From: Homalodisca vitripennis
Taxonomy: Eukaryota > Arthropoda > Insecta > Hemiptera > Cicadellidae
Direction: 5' to 3'
Length of the DNA: 64,000 nucleotides
NCBI RefSeq assembly: GCF_021130785.1
Contig: NC_060207.1
Span: 6,461,001-6,525,000 of the forward strand
The first letter of the stretch is position 1. Every line of letters starts with the position of its first letter. The notes under the pieces were generated by a model that was given only the letters and a program-made list of their open reading frames with translations, was not told the DNA's origin and ran no database searches. The position numbers and the translations under genes are program-made. This document shows positions 50,246-62,353 of the stretch, one piece after another.

Positions 50246-52131
50246 TCTGTCAACACAAACTTCCCACGTTACATTTTCTCTTGACAATATAAATTATATT
50301 ATTATAAACGTATTTCATATTGTCGAACTGGAAAGCCAACTTTTCCAAAATAAAATTCCCACTCATGTACTTATCAAACACGGGCGGGAGGGATAACCAT
50401 CGCGAATCAAAAAAAGTTGTGCGTTGCTGCGATGGAGGGTGAGGGTTCACATTATCAGGCCCAGGGGGCATCATAACTCAGAGCGCAGTGTACAGCTCTG
50501 TTAAACACATCACTACGGACTGGCTGTGTGCATCTGATGTACCTTTACACAGACTTGTAACTTTACACAGAATTAGTGTTGTGCTACTAGGATATTCAAT
50601 AATCATCTTCATGCCGACAATTGTACATGAAGATCAAACGTTGCGCGTTTAGATCCTTATTAGTAAATAGTAAGATTTTCTTAATGGATTGCTACAACCT
50701 ATAGTGAAACTTCCAACGAATTTATATTTCTCATATGACCAAAAAAAGAGCATAGTAAAATTTTAAATATTTAATTTTCTAAAATGTGGAAAAAATTGCT
50801 CGTTTACGAGAGTTTGCAAAAAATATTAAAAGTACAGGGAAACAACAGAATTATATATTCTGCTTTGTAGCCGAAGCTTCCTCCATTAGTTTCTCACTTT
50901 GTTACTACTCTAAAACTCACGTTTCTTAGTCGTCACTTAAACAGTGCATATTCGTCAAGTATCTAGTTCCTTAAAGTCGCTTAATTTTTAATTTCCTAGT
51001 GTTGTTGTGTACATGTCGCTCCTATGAAAGTCCTGAGTTTAGTATTACCCAAAATATACAATTAAAAATACGTTATTTTATCATACAAGGTAGAAATAAC
51101 ACACGACGTGTTTGCGTAACAAGGCTATTGCTTATTTTATTTTTCAAATCTGCGGACAGACAGGCAATCAGGCAGAAAAGATATTTTTACAGCCCTTAGC
51201 CAGGCAGAAGAGAAAACCTACCAGAATACCGAGTAATGGTCTTCAATAACGTTCAGTAAAATCCGCTAGGGACAAAAGAAACCTTGATCAACCTATTACT
51301 TGTCTAATAGATACGCGAAATATAATGTGCAGATGAAACCACTTTTTAGCTATGCTGCTAAGCCTCATATTTATGATCGAACACGAAGTTGTCTATTTAA
51401 AAATGAAATTACTTGGAAAACTTACCCAAACATTTTACCAAAACATTTAGTGACACCTAAGCAAAGTAGGTTTTAATCTAAATTCTTTTTCAATTACTCA
51501 TCCTGAGTTTACGTTTTGTTAATGGTCAGTAAAACTCCATGGAGGAACATTCTTCACAATCGAACTCGAGAAATAAACAAATAATAGAAAAATAAACTGA
51601 TACAACGGTGTATCGGAGGACCCGATAGAATGCAGCAAAAGTTTTACCAACCAATCCATCAGATATCATATATTAAAAGTTCATACTGTTAGCTCAGTCT
51701 ATTTAAAAATGTGCTTATTCAGTGTTATCCCTTAAATCAAATACAAACATTTTTGCTAACGCTCAGACACATTCCATGACGTGACAAGCACTATCATCTA
51801 ATTGGGTGTTCCTAGTATAGTAATTATGATTCTTGCAAAATTTCAACTCTTACAATGTCTTTTCTATAAGGTTTTTCTATATTGTGCTGATCGGAAGTTA
51901 GATAACCTCTCGATAGGTTTTCTTTACAAACCATTAAGTTCGCAACGATAATGTTCATGTACCTAGATTAAAATCAATTTCACTTAAAATCAAAGATACA
52001 TTAATTAATTTATATGGATAGATTGGATGCTTCAACAGCACACCAAAATAATAATTTTCCCCGTAAAACATGGTCGGTGAACAAGGTCCGACTAAAAGAT
52101 ACAATTGGGATTGGGGCCGGGGAGTGGACAT

Positions 52132-54106
52132 TGATTCTCAATATCAGCATGTAACTGTGTAGCCCGCAGCTACTGGTGGCAGTAGGGGACGATAATCAAG
52201 TTACATCGCAGTGATTTGGTTAACAGCGAGGTTACAGCTTATTGTTGTGATCGATACAGTTTTGTGTCAAAACACAAGCTCACACCTTCACGTTGACTGA
52301 CAAACTCTCAATATCTGCATGTAACTGTGTAGCTCGCAGCTACTGGTGGCAGTAGGGGACGATAATCAAGTTACATCGCAGTGATTTGGTTAACAGCGAG
52401 GTTACAGCCTATTGTTGTGATCGATACAGTTTTGTGTCAAAACACAAGCTCACACCTTCACGTTGACTGACGGACTCACAATATCAGCATGTAACTGTGT
52501 AGTCCGCAGCTACTGGTGGCAGTAGGGGACGATAATCAAGTTACATCGCAGTGATTTGGTTAACAGCGAGGTTACAGCCTATTGTTGTGATCGATACAGT
52601 TTTGTGTCAAAACACAAGCTCACACCTTCACGTTGACTGATGGACTCACAATATCAGCATGTAACTGTGTAGTCCGCAGCTACTGGTGGCAGTAGGGGAC
52701 GATAATCAAGTTACATCGCAGTGATTTGGTTAACAGCGAGGTTACAGCTTATTGTTGTGATCGATACAGTTTTGTGTCAAAACACAAGCTCACACCTTCA
52801 CGTTGACTGATGGACTCACAATATCAGCATGTAACTGTGTAGTCCGCAGCTACTGGTGGCAGTAGGGGACGATAATCAAGTTACATCGCAGTGATTTGGT
52901 TAACAGCGAGGTTACAGCTTATTGTTGTGATCGATACAGTTTTGTGTCAAAACACAAGCTCACACCTTCACGTTGACTGACGGACTCTCAATATCAGCAT
53001 GTAACTGTGTAGCCCGCAGCTACTGGTGGCAGTAGGGGACGATAATCAAGTTACATCGCAGTGATTTGGTTAACAGCGAGGTTACAGCCTATTGTTGTGA
53101 TCGATACAGTTTTGTGTCAAAACACAAGCTCACACCTTCACGTTGACTGACGGACTCACAATATCAGCATGTAACTGTGTAGCCCGCAGCTACTGGTGGC
53201 AGTAGGGGACGATAATCAAGTTACATCGCAGTGATTTGGTTAACAGCGAGGTTACAGCCTATTGTTGTGATCGATACAGTTTTGTGTCAAAACACAAGCT
53301 CACACCTTCACGTTGACTGACGGACTCACAATATCAGCATGTAACTGTGTAGCCCGCAGCTACTGGTGGCAGTAGGGGACGATAATCAAGTTACATCGCA
53401 GTGATTTGGTTAACAGCGAGGTTACAGCTTATTGTTGTGATCGATACAGTTTTGTGTCAAAACACAAGCTCACACCTTCACGTTGACTGACGGACTCTCA
53501 ATATCAGCATGTAACTGTGTAGCCCGCAGCTACTGGTGGCAGTAGGGGACGACAATCAAGTTACATCGCAGTGATTTGGTTAACAGCGAGGTTACAGCTT
53601 ATTGTTGTGATCGATACAGTTTTGTGTCAAAACACAAGCTCACACCTTCACGTTGACTGACGGACTCTCAATATCAGCATGTAACTGTGTAGCCCGCAGC
53701 TACTGGTGGCAGTAGGGGACGATAATCAAGTTACATCGCAGTGATTTGGTTAACAGCGAGGTTACAGCCTATTGTTGTGATCGATACAGTTTTGTGTCAA
53801 AACACAAGCTCACACCTTCACGTTGACTGACGGACTCTCAATATCAGCATGTAACTGTGTAGTCCGCAGCTACTGGTGGCAGTAGGGGACGATAATCAAG
53901 TTACATCGCAGTGATTTGGTTAACAGCGAGGTTACAGCCTATTGTTGTGATCGATACAGTTTTGTGTCAAAACACAAGCTCACACCTTCACGTTGACTGA
54001 TGGACTCACAATATCAGCATGTAACTGTGTAGCCCGCAGCTACTGGCGGCAGTAGGGTGACGATAATCAAGTTACATCGCAGTGATTTGGTTAACAGCGA
54101 GGTTAT
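52132..54106 (+). repeat. 170-bp satellite array (~11.6 copies)
   Basis: The period is exactly 170 bases (CAATATCAGCATG or its variant at 52139, 52309, 52479 and onward). Copies are very alike: the variants are AGCCCGC/AGTCCGC/AGCTCGC, AGCCTATT/AGCTTATT and ACTCACAAT/ACTCTCAAT. Each unit contains GTTTTGTGTCAAAAC, a short self-complementary motif. The last copy carries extra changes and stops at GAGGTTA, where a GC-rich segment begins. The near-nucleosomal length and homogeneity are typical of satellite DNA. Confidence 0.97.
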
Positions 54107-54267
54107 TTTTTTCGGGACGCACGGCTTAAATTTGACTTCCGAACAGGCCGAGCAGGCGAGCTGCTTGCAAGGACAGGATCACTCAGCGGCCACCCCTCCA
54201 AGCAGCATCTACGCTGGACGTTGCTTGAATATGTTATCTCGCGATAACCGCCGTACACGCTACACTG
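54107..54267. other. GC-rich segment between satellite and transposon
   Basis: About 160 bases, clearly richer in GC than anything nearby, starting with a T run followed by CGGGACGCACGG and including CAGGCCGAGCAGGCGAGCTG. It lies outside the terminal repeat and target duplication of the 54270 element, so it belongs to the insertion site or to another element. The right flank of that element (57117-57160) is also GC-rich, so the two may be halves of one pre-insertion island. Confidence 0.4.
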
Positions 54268-54269
54268 TA

Positions 54270-57114
54270 CAGTACGCGCGCTGAAGGTTCGGCTCCGAGT
54301 CAACCGAGCGGACCATGGCGGGGGACGGGTGGATTGCCCGATATAACAACTGTTCTGCAGACATTCGCCAATGTTTGGCCCGCTGCAGTCTGAATATTTA
54401 TTGTCCCCTGTTCTCCCTCACAGTCGAGTATTCACTGTTGTTAGAAGTGGACAAGTGGTTTAAGTGCGTTATACACAATTCATTAGTTGAGTTAGTAGTG
54501 AGGTTAGTGAATTTTGGTAGTTGTAGGGCGTTACAAATTATTTAATATTATCCTTGCTATTAAGGTTATATTACAAGTTATAGTAGTTTTGTTTTGATTC
54601 ATCATCTCAGTATGTATAATGGCCCGATACGTTTCCAAAGTGGCTCGAGGAAAAACTACGAGAAGCCAGGCTCGAGAATTATATGGAGGGTTAGTGAGTT
54701 CATGGCAAATAAGTCGAAACTATCTAATGATGCACGAATCCCTATAAATAAATGTTTAGAAAGAACTGCCGCGGCTTGTCGTGTTTCAAAGACACTGATT
54801 AAGGAGATTCGCCGTGAAAAAAATTATGGATTCTTCCACTGAAGGGGAGTGTTCGTTCACTACCCCTAAAAAATACAAAAGAAAAATAGTAAGAACTAGA
54901 CGACTTTGATAAATGTGTTGTTAAAAGAACCGTTCATGAATTTATAAAACTGATAGTTGCCTGCCAACTCTTCAATTGTTAAAAAAACAAGCTGAATGAA
55001 AAAATTAACTATGGAGGGGGTTTAACTAGCCTCAGAAAAATATTAGCATCATTAGGATTTCGGTGGAAAAAAAATTGAAAATAATAGGCAAATTTTGATT
55101 GAAGCTAGTGACATAAGAATGAAACGTATAAACTATTTACGAATTATAAAACAAGCGCGAACAGAGAACTCTCCTATTGTTTACATTGATGAATCGTATA
55201 TATTATCATCTCATGTGACTGAAAAGGGATGGAGTGACACCAGTCTTCAAGGTTTTAAAAAGAAAATAAGTAAAGGCGACAGGGCCATAATACTGCACGC
55301 AGGGGGTGAAATGGGGTTTATTCCTGGAGCTTGCTTAATCTGGAAAGCGGGAACGAGCGAAGGAGATTATCATGATCAGATGAACCATGCGAAACTTCAT
55401 GACATGGACAAGAACTCAGCTCATTCCAAACTTACAGTTAACTCTCTAATAATTATTGATAATGCCGCTTATCATAAACGGCCAAGTTAATAAAGCACCT
55501 AATTCAGGTTCCAAAAAAGCAGAAATTATCAAGTGGCTACAAGATTCATGGACTGCAGTTTGATACAATGTCACTTAAGCCCGAATTGTACAGTTTAGTA
55601 AAACAACATAAGGATGTATTTAAAAGATTTGCATTTGACGATTTGTTAGAAAACCACGGACACAGCGTTCTTCGCCTTCCTCCGTACCATCCAGATCTAA
55701 ATCCGATTGAGAATATTTGGGGAATAATAAAAAAAATGGGGTCAAAAAAATGTTGTAAATAACATTAAAAATACCATAGCGTTATGCATAGAGAAGATAG
55801 ACTCAGAAACAAAAGAAGAACTGGGGAAAGTTGTGTGTAAGAAAGTTGTAAAAATTTGAAGATGAATACTATGAAAAGGAACATTTGATTGATGACACAA
55901 CAGAGAGATTTATTATTAGTTTGAATGACTCATCTGACGGCAGCAACAGTGAACAGGATGCCAGCGAAGAATCGGAAACGGGTGGTGAGGATGGAAATAA
56001 CTCGCCATTGGACACTCTATTATAGGTAAGAACAGCTTAGTAAACAAAATAAAAATCTAGGGAAAATACTGTTCACCACGCCGATTTTAAAATAACGGAT
56101 TCTACATTTATGCGTTGAGAGTTTAAATTCTTAATTTGTACTGTTAGACGTTTAGTAATTTTACGATTTTTTAATCACTAATAGATTTATGACATTTTAT
56201 TTCTTATCTGTCAGAAAGTCAGTTAATATACAATGTATTGCTAAGGGTAGTATTCGAATTTTTGAATTGAATGCTACAATGTAATACGGTTTAATCCATA
56301 TATAACCAATGCCTCTATGTATAGTGTATTCGTAGAAATGCTAAAAAAATAATGTATTGTCATGCCACATAATTTAATAATTAAGTTTTTCATAAACAGG
56401 ATTCTTTATACAACAATGTTTTCGTATTCATTCATCAATTATTTTATAAACAATACACCCCAAAACACTTTCTAATCGAATATAACAGAATGAAATTCAA
56501 CATAATTTCATTAAAGTTTAAAACTTTTAGTTTATCACAGATCACCACTATGGCCTAAAGTGTTTTTTTTTTCAAAAATAAACTATTGCAAAGTGATTCA
56601 ATGTTAAACTTTCAAATGGTATTTATTACCGTGTTGCATTTACGTGAATGGGCCATAAACTGTAGGGCAAGCGGTGTCGGTGATGCATTTTACTTCAGAC
56701 TAGTTACGGCTAACCTAAACTATGTATCTGAAAAAAGTTAAATCTAAAATTAACTTCAGTTCATTCAGAAAAACTTTCCCGCTGGTGAAAGTTTCCTGAC
56801 CAAATAATAAAAAAATCCCTCACATACAAACTTTTTTTGTATCACAATTTTGGCATAGTTAATTTTAAAATATATTTTATTGAAGAAAAGTAATAATAAG
56901 ACATTGAAACTTAATACATCCATTAGCATTGGCATAAACAGGAAAATAGATCTGCGAAGTTTCAGAATTTTATTTGTACAGGAATTTGGTCTAACCATAA
57001 GTTGATTGTCGAGCGAGAATTAAACATTGCCGTCCGTGACGGATCATTGGAGAGTCAATGTTTTTATTTGGTTAGTAGGGCAACGACAGGGCCGAACCTT
57101 CAGCGCGCGTACTG
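54270..57114 (+). mobile_element. Tc1/mariner-superfamily DNA transposon, 2.85 kb
   Basis: The terminal inverted repeats are 24 bases and perfect (54270-54293 and 57091-57114). They begin CAGTACGCGCGCTGAAGG and are flanked by TA on both sides (54268-54269 and 57115-57116). CAGT starts and TA duplications are the hallmark of the IS630/Tc1/mariner superfamily. Inside is a decayed transposase at 54619-56025, followed by about 1 kb of AT-rich non-coding sequence before the right end. Intact ends with a broken gene mean the copy could once have been moved by a relative's enzyme. Confidence 0.9.
54619..56025 (+). pseudogene. decayed DDE transposase (DDE_3 / Tc1-like)
   Basis: Likely start at ATG 54619 (basic N-terminus MARYVSKVARGKTTR). 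The frame then shifts to one that holds a helix-turn-helix-like part containing CLERTAAACRVSKTLIKEI (about 54740-54830). The catalytic domain resumes at about 55095. The first Asp lies in VYIDESYI (codon 55188-55190), followed by KGDRAIILHAGGEMGFIPG. The second Asp is in IIIDNAAYH (55458-55460). The Glu is in PPYHPDLNPIENIW (55709-55711). The spacing between second Asp and Glu is about 82 codons, much longer than in Tc1 (34), as expected for the insect DDE_3 group with an inserted helical segment. An acidic Ser/Glu/Asp-rich tail ends at TAG 56023-56025. At least five frame changes or stops (near 54700, 54840-54910, 55075, 55487, 55555 and 55745) make it inactive. Confidence 0.88.
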
Positions 57115-57116
57115 TA

Positions 57117-57846
57117 CCACTGACAACTGCTGTCCGGGAGTCGCGAGCAAATTTACATAATACTCGTATATTTACACAAACTGATTTCCAAGTGGAATTC
57201 TTCATAAAAATAGAGTTCGTCGTGATGTGGTTGTTGACATTGGAGGATACTATACGAAATGATAGGATTAAAAATAAGAAATCATAATTTTTATATTTAA
57301 ATATTCCTTCATTTATGTATTAAAAAACTATAATGCATGTAAATTTAAATAAATGTATGTTAGAGAAGAGTAAAATTAACAAAGACAATGTTTTATGTAC
57401 AGGTAATTATTAGACTCTTTATGAGTGAAAAGGTTAAAATTATGAAGTACTTCAAATAATTATAAATGACAGTTTCATATTTTACCTTCAGATAAAGAGG
57501 TTGTAATTCACTACTTTTATGGTATGTACATGATTAGCTGACGGTGGTTTACGTAAATCACAATGAGTTTATATAGTTCAATTTAGGAAAACTTGGAATG
57601 AAAAAATTATTTTATATTATTATCTATTTTGGTATCCTTCAATTATGATCTTCACCAAAACTACCGCAGCTGAAGATTGAATACTTTTTTTATTGATTTT
57701 AATGGACACCAGGTTGTTTGGTTTTACAATGCAAATTGCTCCCGGCTCCTGGAATAATAATTGAAGTAGTAAAACCGTTCATAATTTAAATTACTCCTGT
57801 TGTTTTGGTTTCTATTATTCAATTATAAAATGAATTGCTCGAATTA
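57117..57846. other. AT-rich gap between two transposons
   Basis: The first ~50 bases are GC-richer (TGTCCGGGAGTCGCGAGC) and the rest is AT-rich. A frame at 57027-57287 straddles the transposon end and is not a gene. Confidence 0.5.
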
Positions 57847-59645
57847 TTGTGAGTTAAAGTATGGATACACTCTGTTTAGTTTTTGATGGATAAAGATGGA
57901 GGTATGAAACACGGGACACCTTTCTAGGAGATTTGAAGTGAACTTGTTAGTTACTGTTACAACTTTGCCCATTTCTCCAAAATGGGATTTTGGGTGGGCG
58001 ACTCAAAAATTTTAGAACAGTGGAAACTAGCGCTTTCTACCTCAACCCAGTAAAAAATGGCGGCTTATTGAAATTAATTAAAAATTAATTGAGGCAAAAC
58101 ATGACATCCACATTCAGAAGGTAAATAACTTCAACAGACAACCACTTTCCTTACAAATTACATTCTGTTTTACAGTTATTGGCTGCTGCAGTGATTAGGT
58201 TTCTCTTATCTTATAGGTTTTAAGGAATTCCAATATCATGTTCATTGTTGGTTGGAATAAACAAAATTTAGACGTATTTTTGTAATACTTCACGTTGAAA
58301 TGGAGTGTTTAAGTAAACAAAAGCTTGTTGTGATCCTGATGATGTGAGGCTACAGAGACTGAATGAGATCTTATGATGAAGTAAAAAATTTATTTAATGA
58401 CAGGTATCCCAATCTATCCTAAATGTAAATGAGGAGTTCAAAAAACAATCCTAAGTTTCCAGGAAACAGGTAGCGTTAATGACCACCCCAAACCTAGACG
58501 ACTAAAATTAGCTACAATCGAAGCACTATCAATTGACCTTTTTCAGTCTGTAGTAGAAGACTCATTCCTCATTCCTCAAGAAGAAATGTTTTTCAAATTT
58601 TAGTTATATCTCTAAAATAGTGTTTTGAAATGTTACATGACAGTGATATAAAGCGTACAAAATTCTTTCAAGTCATGAGATAAGTGATGACGATTTTGAT
58701 TATCGAGTATAATTTTCTGCAATAATAATGTGGAACATTGATAATGATACAATTAGATTAAACAACATTGCCTTCTTAGATGAAGCAACTTTTATGTTAA
58801 ACGGTAACGTTAACAGACAATGCTCGTTATTGGGCTGAGAGAGGAACATGCTCAACACCCTGAAGAATTAAACTTGTGGCTTAACATTGTGAGGGATCAG
58901 TTTGTTGCGCTTTTTTATTGATCTAAATCTTAATGCGGAGGTATACCAGGAGATTTTATAAAAATTTTGATTCCAGCAGAATGGAGAATCTCCACACTAT
59001 GGCCTGCATGCCCGTGAGTATCTAAAAATATTTTTTTAAATCGCAGAATAGTCAGAAGAGGAAGTATCGAGTGGCCACCAAGATCGTCAAATCTATCACA
59101 GTTCACTACTTTGTGTGAGGTCACAGTAAAATCATCATCTATAAAACGAAACCCCAGTGCACAGTCCACCTTAGGGACAGAATATTAGAGGAAATTTCCG
59201 CGTGAGCCCATACAGCGTGCCGTTTAAATTTTTTACAACAGACTTGGATATTGTCAAACCGTCCTGAGACAGCAGTTTGAACATCCAATATAAAAAACAC
59301 AGATTAGTAAGTTTTATTCGTTTTATTACTTAATATAATTAATATTACTAGTATTACTGTAACTTTACATTAAAACATTTAAAACTGCTCCTCAAAAAGC
59401 CTGTTTTGGGGAAATGGTTCGCTTTTGTTTCCTAGAGGGATGTCCTCAGTTTCGTTTTTCTATCATTACCCATTTAAGATTTAGCAGAATCCATCCATGC
59501 TTTTGAATTTAATCTCAATGAGCTGCCATTTTGTATTGGGTTGAGAAAGAAATCTCTAGTTACAACTGTTCTTCTTTTATTAAGACCTTTCAAATGAAGT
59601 GACACTTAAAAATTAAACAGAGTGTATCCATGCTTTTCACTCACA
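57847..59645 (+). mobile_element. old mariner-like DNA transposon with long terminal repeats, ~1.8 kb
   Basis: The left end (TGTGAGTTAAAGTATGGATA then CACTCTGTTTAG) and the right end (its inverted form GTGTATCCATGCTTTTCACT) match over about 37 bases with few differences. TA lies just outside each (57845-57846 and 59646-59647). Weaker inverted similarity continues inward about 230 bases: CTACCTCAACCCAGTAAAAA at about 58038 pairs with the inverted form of CAATGAGCTGCCATTTTGTA at about 59516-59535 and the TTGGGTTGAG just after it. Between them lies a decayed transposase. Divergence between the ends is far greater than in the 54270 element, so this one is older. Confidence 0.75.
58300..59293 (+). 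pseudogene. heavily decayed mariner-like transposase
   Basis: The start is likely ATG 58300. Recognisable pieces appear in shifting frames. These are a helix-turn-helix region around 58370-58500 (a GSVNDHP-like block, the usual QETGSV...RP of this family), FLDEATFMLNG at about 58776-58808 holding the first catalytic Asp, and a FIDLNLNAEVYQEIL block near 58916-58958. A QQNGESPHYGLHAREYL block follows near 58976-59026. It contains the counterpart of QQDGAPPHY, so the second catalytic Asp is replaced by Asn. Then come RRGSIEWPPRSSNLSQ (about 59061) and a C-terminal LRQQFEHPI ending at 59293. This order matches the long insect mariner group with WPPRSPDLSP motifs. Many stops and frameshifts leave it non-functional. 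Confidence 0.8.
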
Positions 59646-59647
59646 TA

Positions 59648-62353
59648 GATGTTATAATCTGCAGCGTTTTATTGCCTTATATTTGGAAAAGTTGGTTTAA
59701 ACTCATTAAAATACCTGGTAATTAGATGCAGGTATGAACTAAAACAGACTCATGTGTAAGTTATCTAACACAACTGTTTTATTTACAGTCAAATATCCTA
59801 GGATTTTGGTAGTTCCATAAATATGATGTTGTCATACCCAAAGGCATATCTTCACAAAATAGTCAAAGGATGTTTCCAGAAAACGTAAACAAAACTGTTT
59901 GCGGTGATATATAGCTGGTGTCACTGTAAAATGTATAGTGTTTAGCAATAGGAATCAAACAAATATCTGGGAGCAAGGAATCTGGGAGATGAAGGAGAAA
60001 AGTAACTTTGCCAGGTTCAATTGAATAACGGTTCCTGAAGTCGTTCACTGTTAACTTTCTGGAACTTGGAAATGTGGCTCACATTCAGACAGTTTATAGA
60101 TTTAACTGGCTGAGACCGAAAAGAAAACCTTGATTCTCGCATTGCTGTAACACTTTCAGACCTTTTATTGTTACAACTTGTTACATATTAATAATCATGG
60201 TTAAATTTCTGAAACTTGGAAACATGGCTCTCATTTATATAGTTTACACTTTCAAATTGTAGCAACCGAATAAAAAATCTTGAAATTCATAATAAACTTA
60301 TTTATAGTTGATAATTGATTTATTTATTTAACTTTAAACTCATCACTTCACCCACGTACACTATGATATATAGTATTAAGTGGTTTTTAATTCTGTACGC
60401 TTGTATTCAGATGCAATATTAAAGTGAATTATCAACATTGATGACATTTACAATTTCAAACTGTACATATATGGCATGTCATGGTGATTTAAAAACTAAT
60501 AATACCAAGTAGGCAGTCGTTTTAGTAACTGTACGTTGCCTTATTTAGTTAAAGTTTATAATAGACGGTCCATCATTTCAAAGGATTTCAGATATTTGTC
60601 ATCGTTATATGTTGCGTAATGTTTCGAGAAGTGGAGTCTGCCCTCTTACTCAGGTAACACACGTCACAACATAAAGATACGAAAACACACACAAAAAAGA
60701 CACAGTTATGAGTTCACCAAAATCTAATAGGAAAATATCTACGCCAAAAGAACAAGTACAGGTTTCCTGTAATAACAGCACTAATAAAATTAAGTGGATC
60801 CATATAAATATAGAAAACTGATTGAATTTGTAAATAACCGTATCGTAATTAAAGCACTCTAAAAAATATTAGAACTGCGTAGCATATAATAGCTATTTAC
60901 TTTCATTTTATTTTTTATGTTAAGTAAGTATAATAGTGTAGAATTTTTAAAAGCGACACATTCCATCTCCTGTCTAGACTTTGCAGACTTATCAGGTTAC
61001 GCCTCTCAGGTATTCCTGCGTATATGCTTTGTTACGTCCCTTTGACTATGAAGCTTTGAGAAGAGCGTATTGAATACGGCAGAACCATATCTCTGTGGGG
61101 ATTCGATTTACAGTCTGATCCGTGTCAAAGGATGAATATGGCATTCAACCGCACGTGTAGTAAATACAGTAACAAAACTATTCCCATGGATATACCTATT
61201 ACTTTTGTTGTTGTTCAAATGACAAAGTAAATAAAAATGTTCATGGGATGTAATTATACAATGGAGATAATTAATTAGGACAACAAATAACGCTATGTTC
61301 TGTTACATTTTGGACTAATCAGCAAAATAACTTTGATCTATATATATATATACGATATTGCTTGGTACAATTTCTAAATTTACCCTCTAGAATTGTAATC
61401 ACATATCGTGTCCTATAATATTCATGCTGTGTGAATGTGTTGTAGTTGTTTGTGATATTTATGTTAGAGACTCTCGTGGCTATTAATGGGAAAACTCTAT
61501 GTAGTAGTTCAACAATAGTTCGCTCTATACACTGTATGAGTTCAAAGTACTATTTTATTGCATTAGCTAATACAAAACATATTTTTTTATATTAGTCCAC
61601 CTAGCCGATACGCATTCATTGCTTTCATGCTTTTCCTGCTTATTATCATTAATGCTTTACATCAAACATCTAAAACGATGAAAAACAAATTAAAGGTACT
61701 AATTTACAATGTTGTGACTATATCACTAAAATATCATTATGTTTAATTACGTAACTTACATTAAATTGTACTAACATAATTGATATAACATTTCAGCTGT
61801 TATAAGAACGTTAGTATTCAAACAAGAAAAAAAACTAGAAAAAAAACATCATAAATAAATTGTATCTTTGAGTCTTATTTTTATTGTTTAGTGGTGAGCA
61901 AAACTGTATTAATAAAACGTTTTTGGCCACGGATTTTACTTACTTCTATTTATACATATCGTATTTTACAATATATTCCTGACTTTTTAAACTGGACTTA
62001 CATTTTATTTCCATGGTGCGTCCACCATCATTTTAAAAATTGTCTTAAATAGTATGAAACCGCTACGAAATATCTTACTCAAAAAGCTGACTACGATTTT
62101 TCCAATTTCATCACATAAGTTTACGTAATTGATGAAAATAGTTGCTGTGAATCTCGCTTTCGCTTTACCTCTTTTAAGTACGAAGCACAGTAAAACTTAA
62201 AAGAAATGTAACAATTTAGTACGTCATAATTTGTTATTTTACTATTTTTATCGGTTTTTTTTTACTTATTAAATTTACATGAAATACACCAAAATCGTTA
62301 TAGATTATATCATTATTAAATGACACCCAAGTATGACTTAGATTGCAGTTGAT
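59648..62353. other. AT-rich non-coding stretch
   Basis: No gene is recognised. It holds a diverged direct duplication (60047-60295) and a short TA run near 61339-61352. Confidence 0.5.
60047..60295 (+). repeat. diverged ~150-bp direct duplication
   Basis: GTTAACTTTCTGGAACTTGGA with GTGGCTCACATT at about 60049 is repeated as GTTAAATTTCTGAAACTTGG with ATGGCTCTCATT at about 60199. Both are followed by a TAGCAACCGAATAAAAAATC-like block. Identity is moderate, so the duplication is old. Confidence 0.6.

Larger units (their letters stand above)
45871..52131. other. mostly AT-rich non-coding stretch
   Basis: No gene is recognised. Fragments of the dispersed short repeat occur near 47897, 49548-49685, 51130-51270 and 51750-51900, with a better copy at 50047-50245. 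There is a GC island at 46880-47060 and a structured spot at 48169-48214. The segment 45890-46390 is less AT-rich but encodes nothing I can name. Confidence 0.5.

Noticed and set aside
54103..54303. Opposed frames (75 codons plus, 66 codons minus) in the GC-rich segment
   Set aside because: Both cross the transposon's left boundary, and GC-rich DNA has few stops by composition.
57027..57287. 86-codon plus-strand frame
   Set aside because: It crosses the right end and target duplication of the 54270 transposon, so it cannot be an ancestral gene.
58930..59169. 79-codon minus-strand frame
   Set aside because: It is antisense to the decayed mariner transposase, whose motifs are readable on the plus strand.
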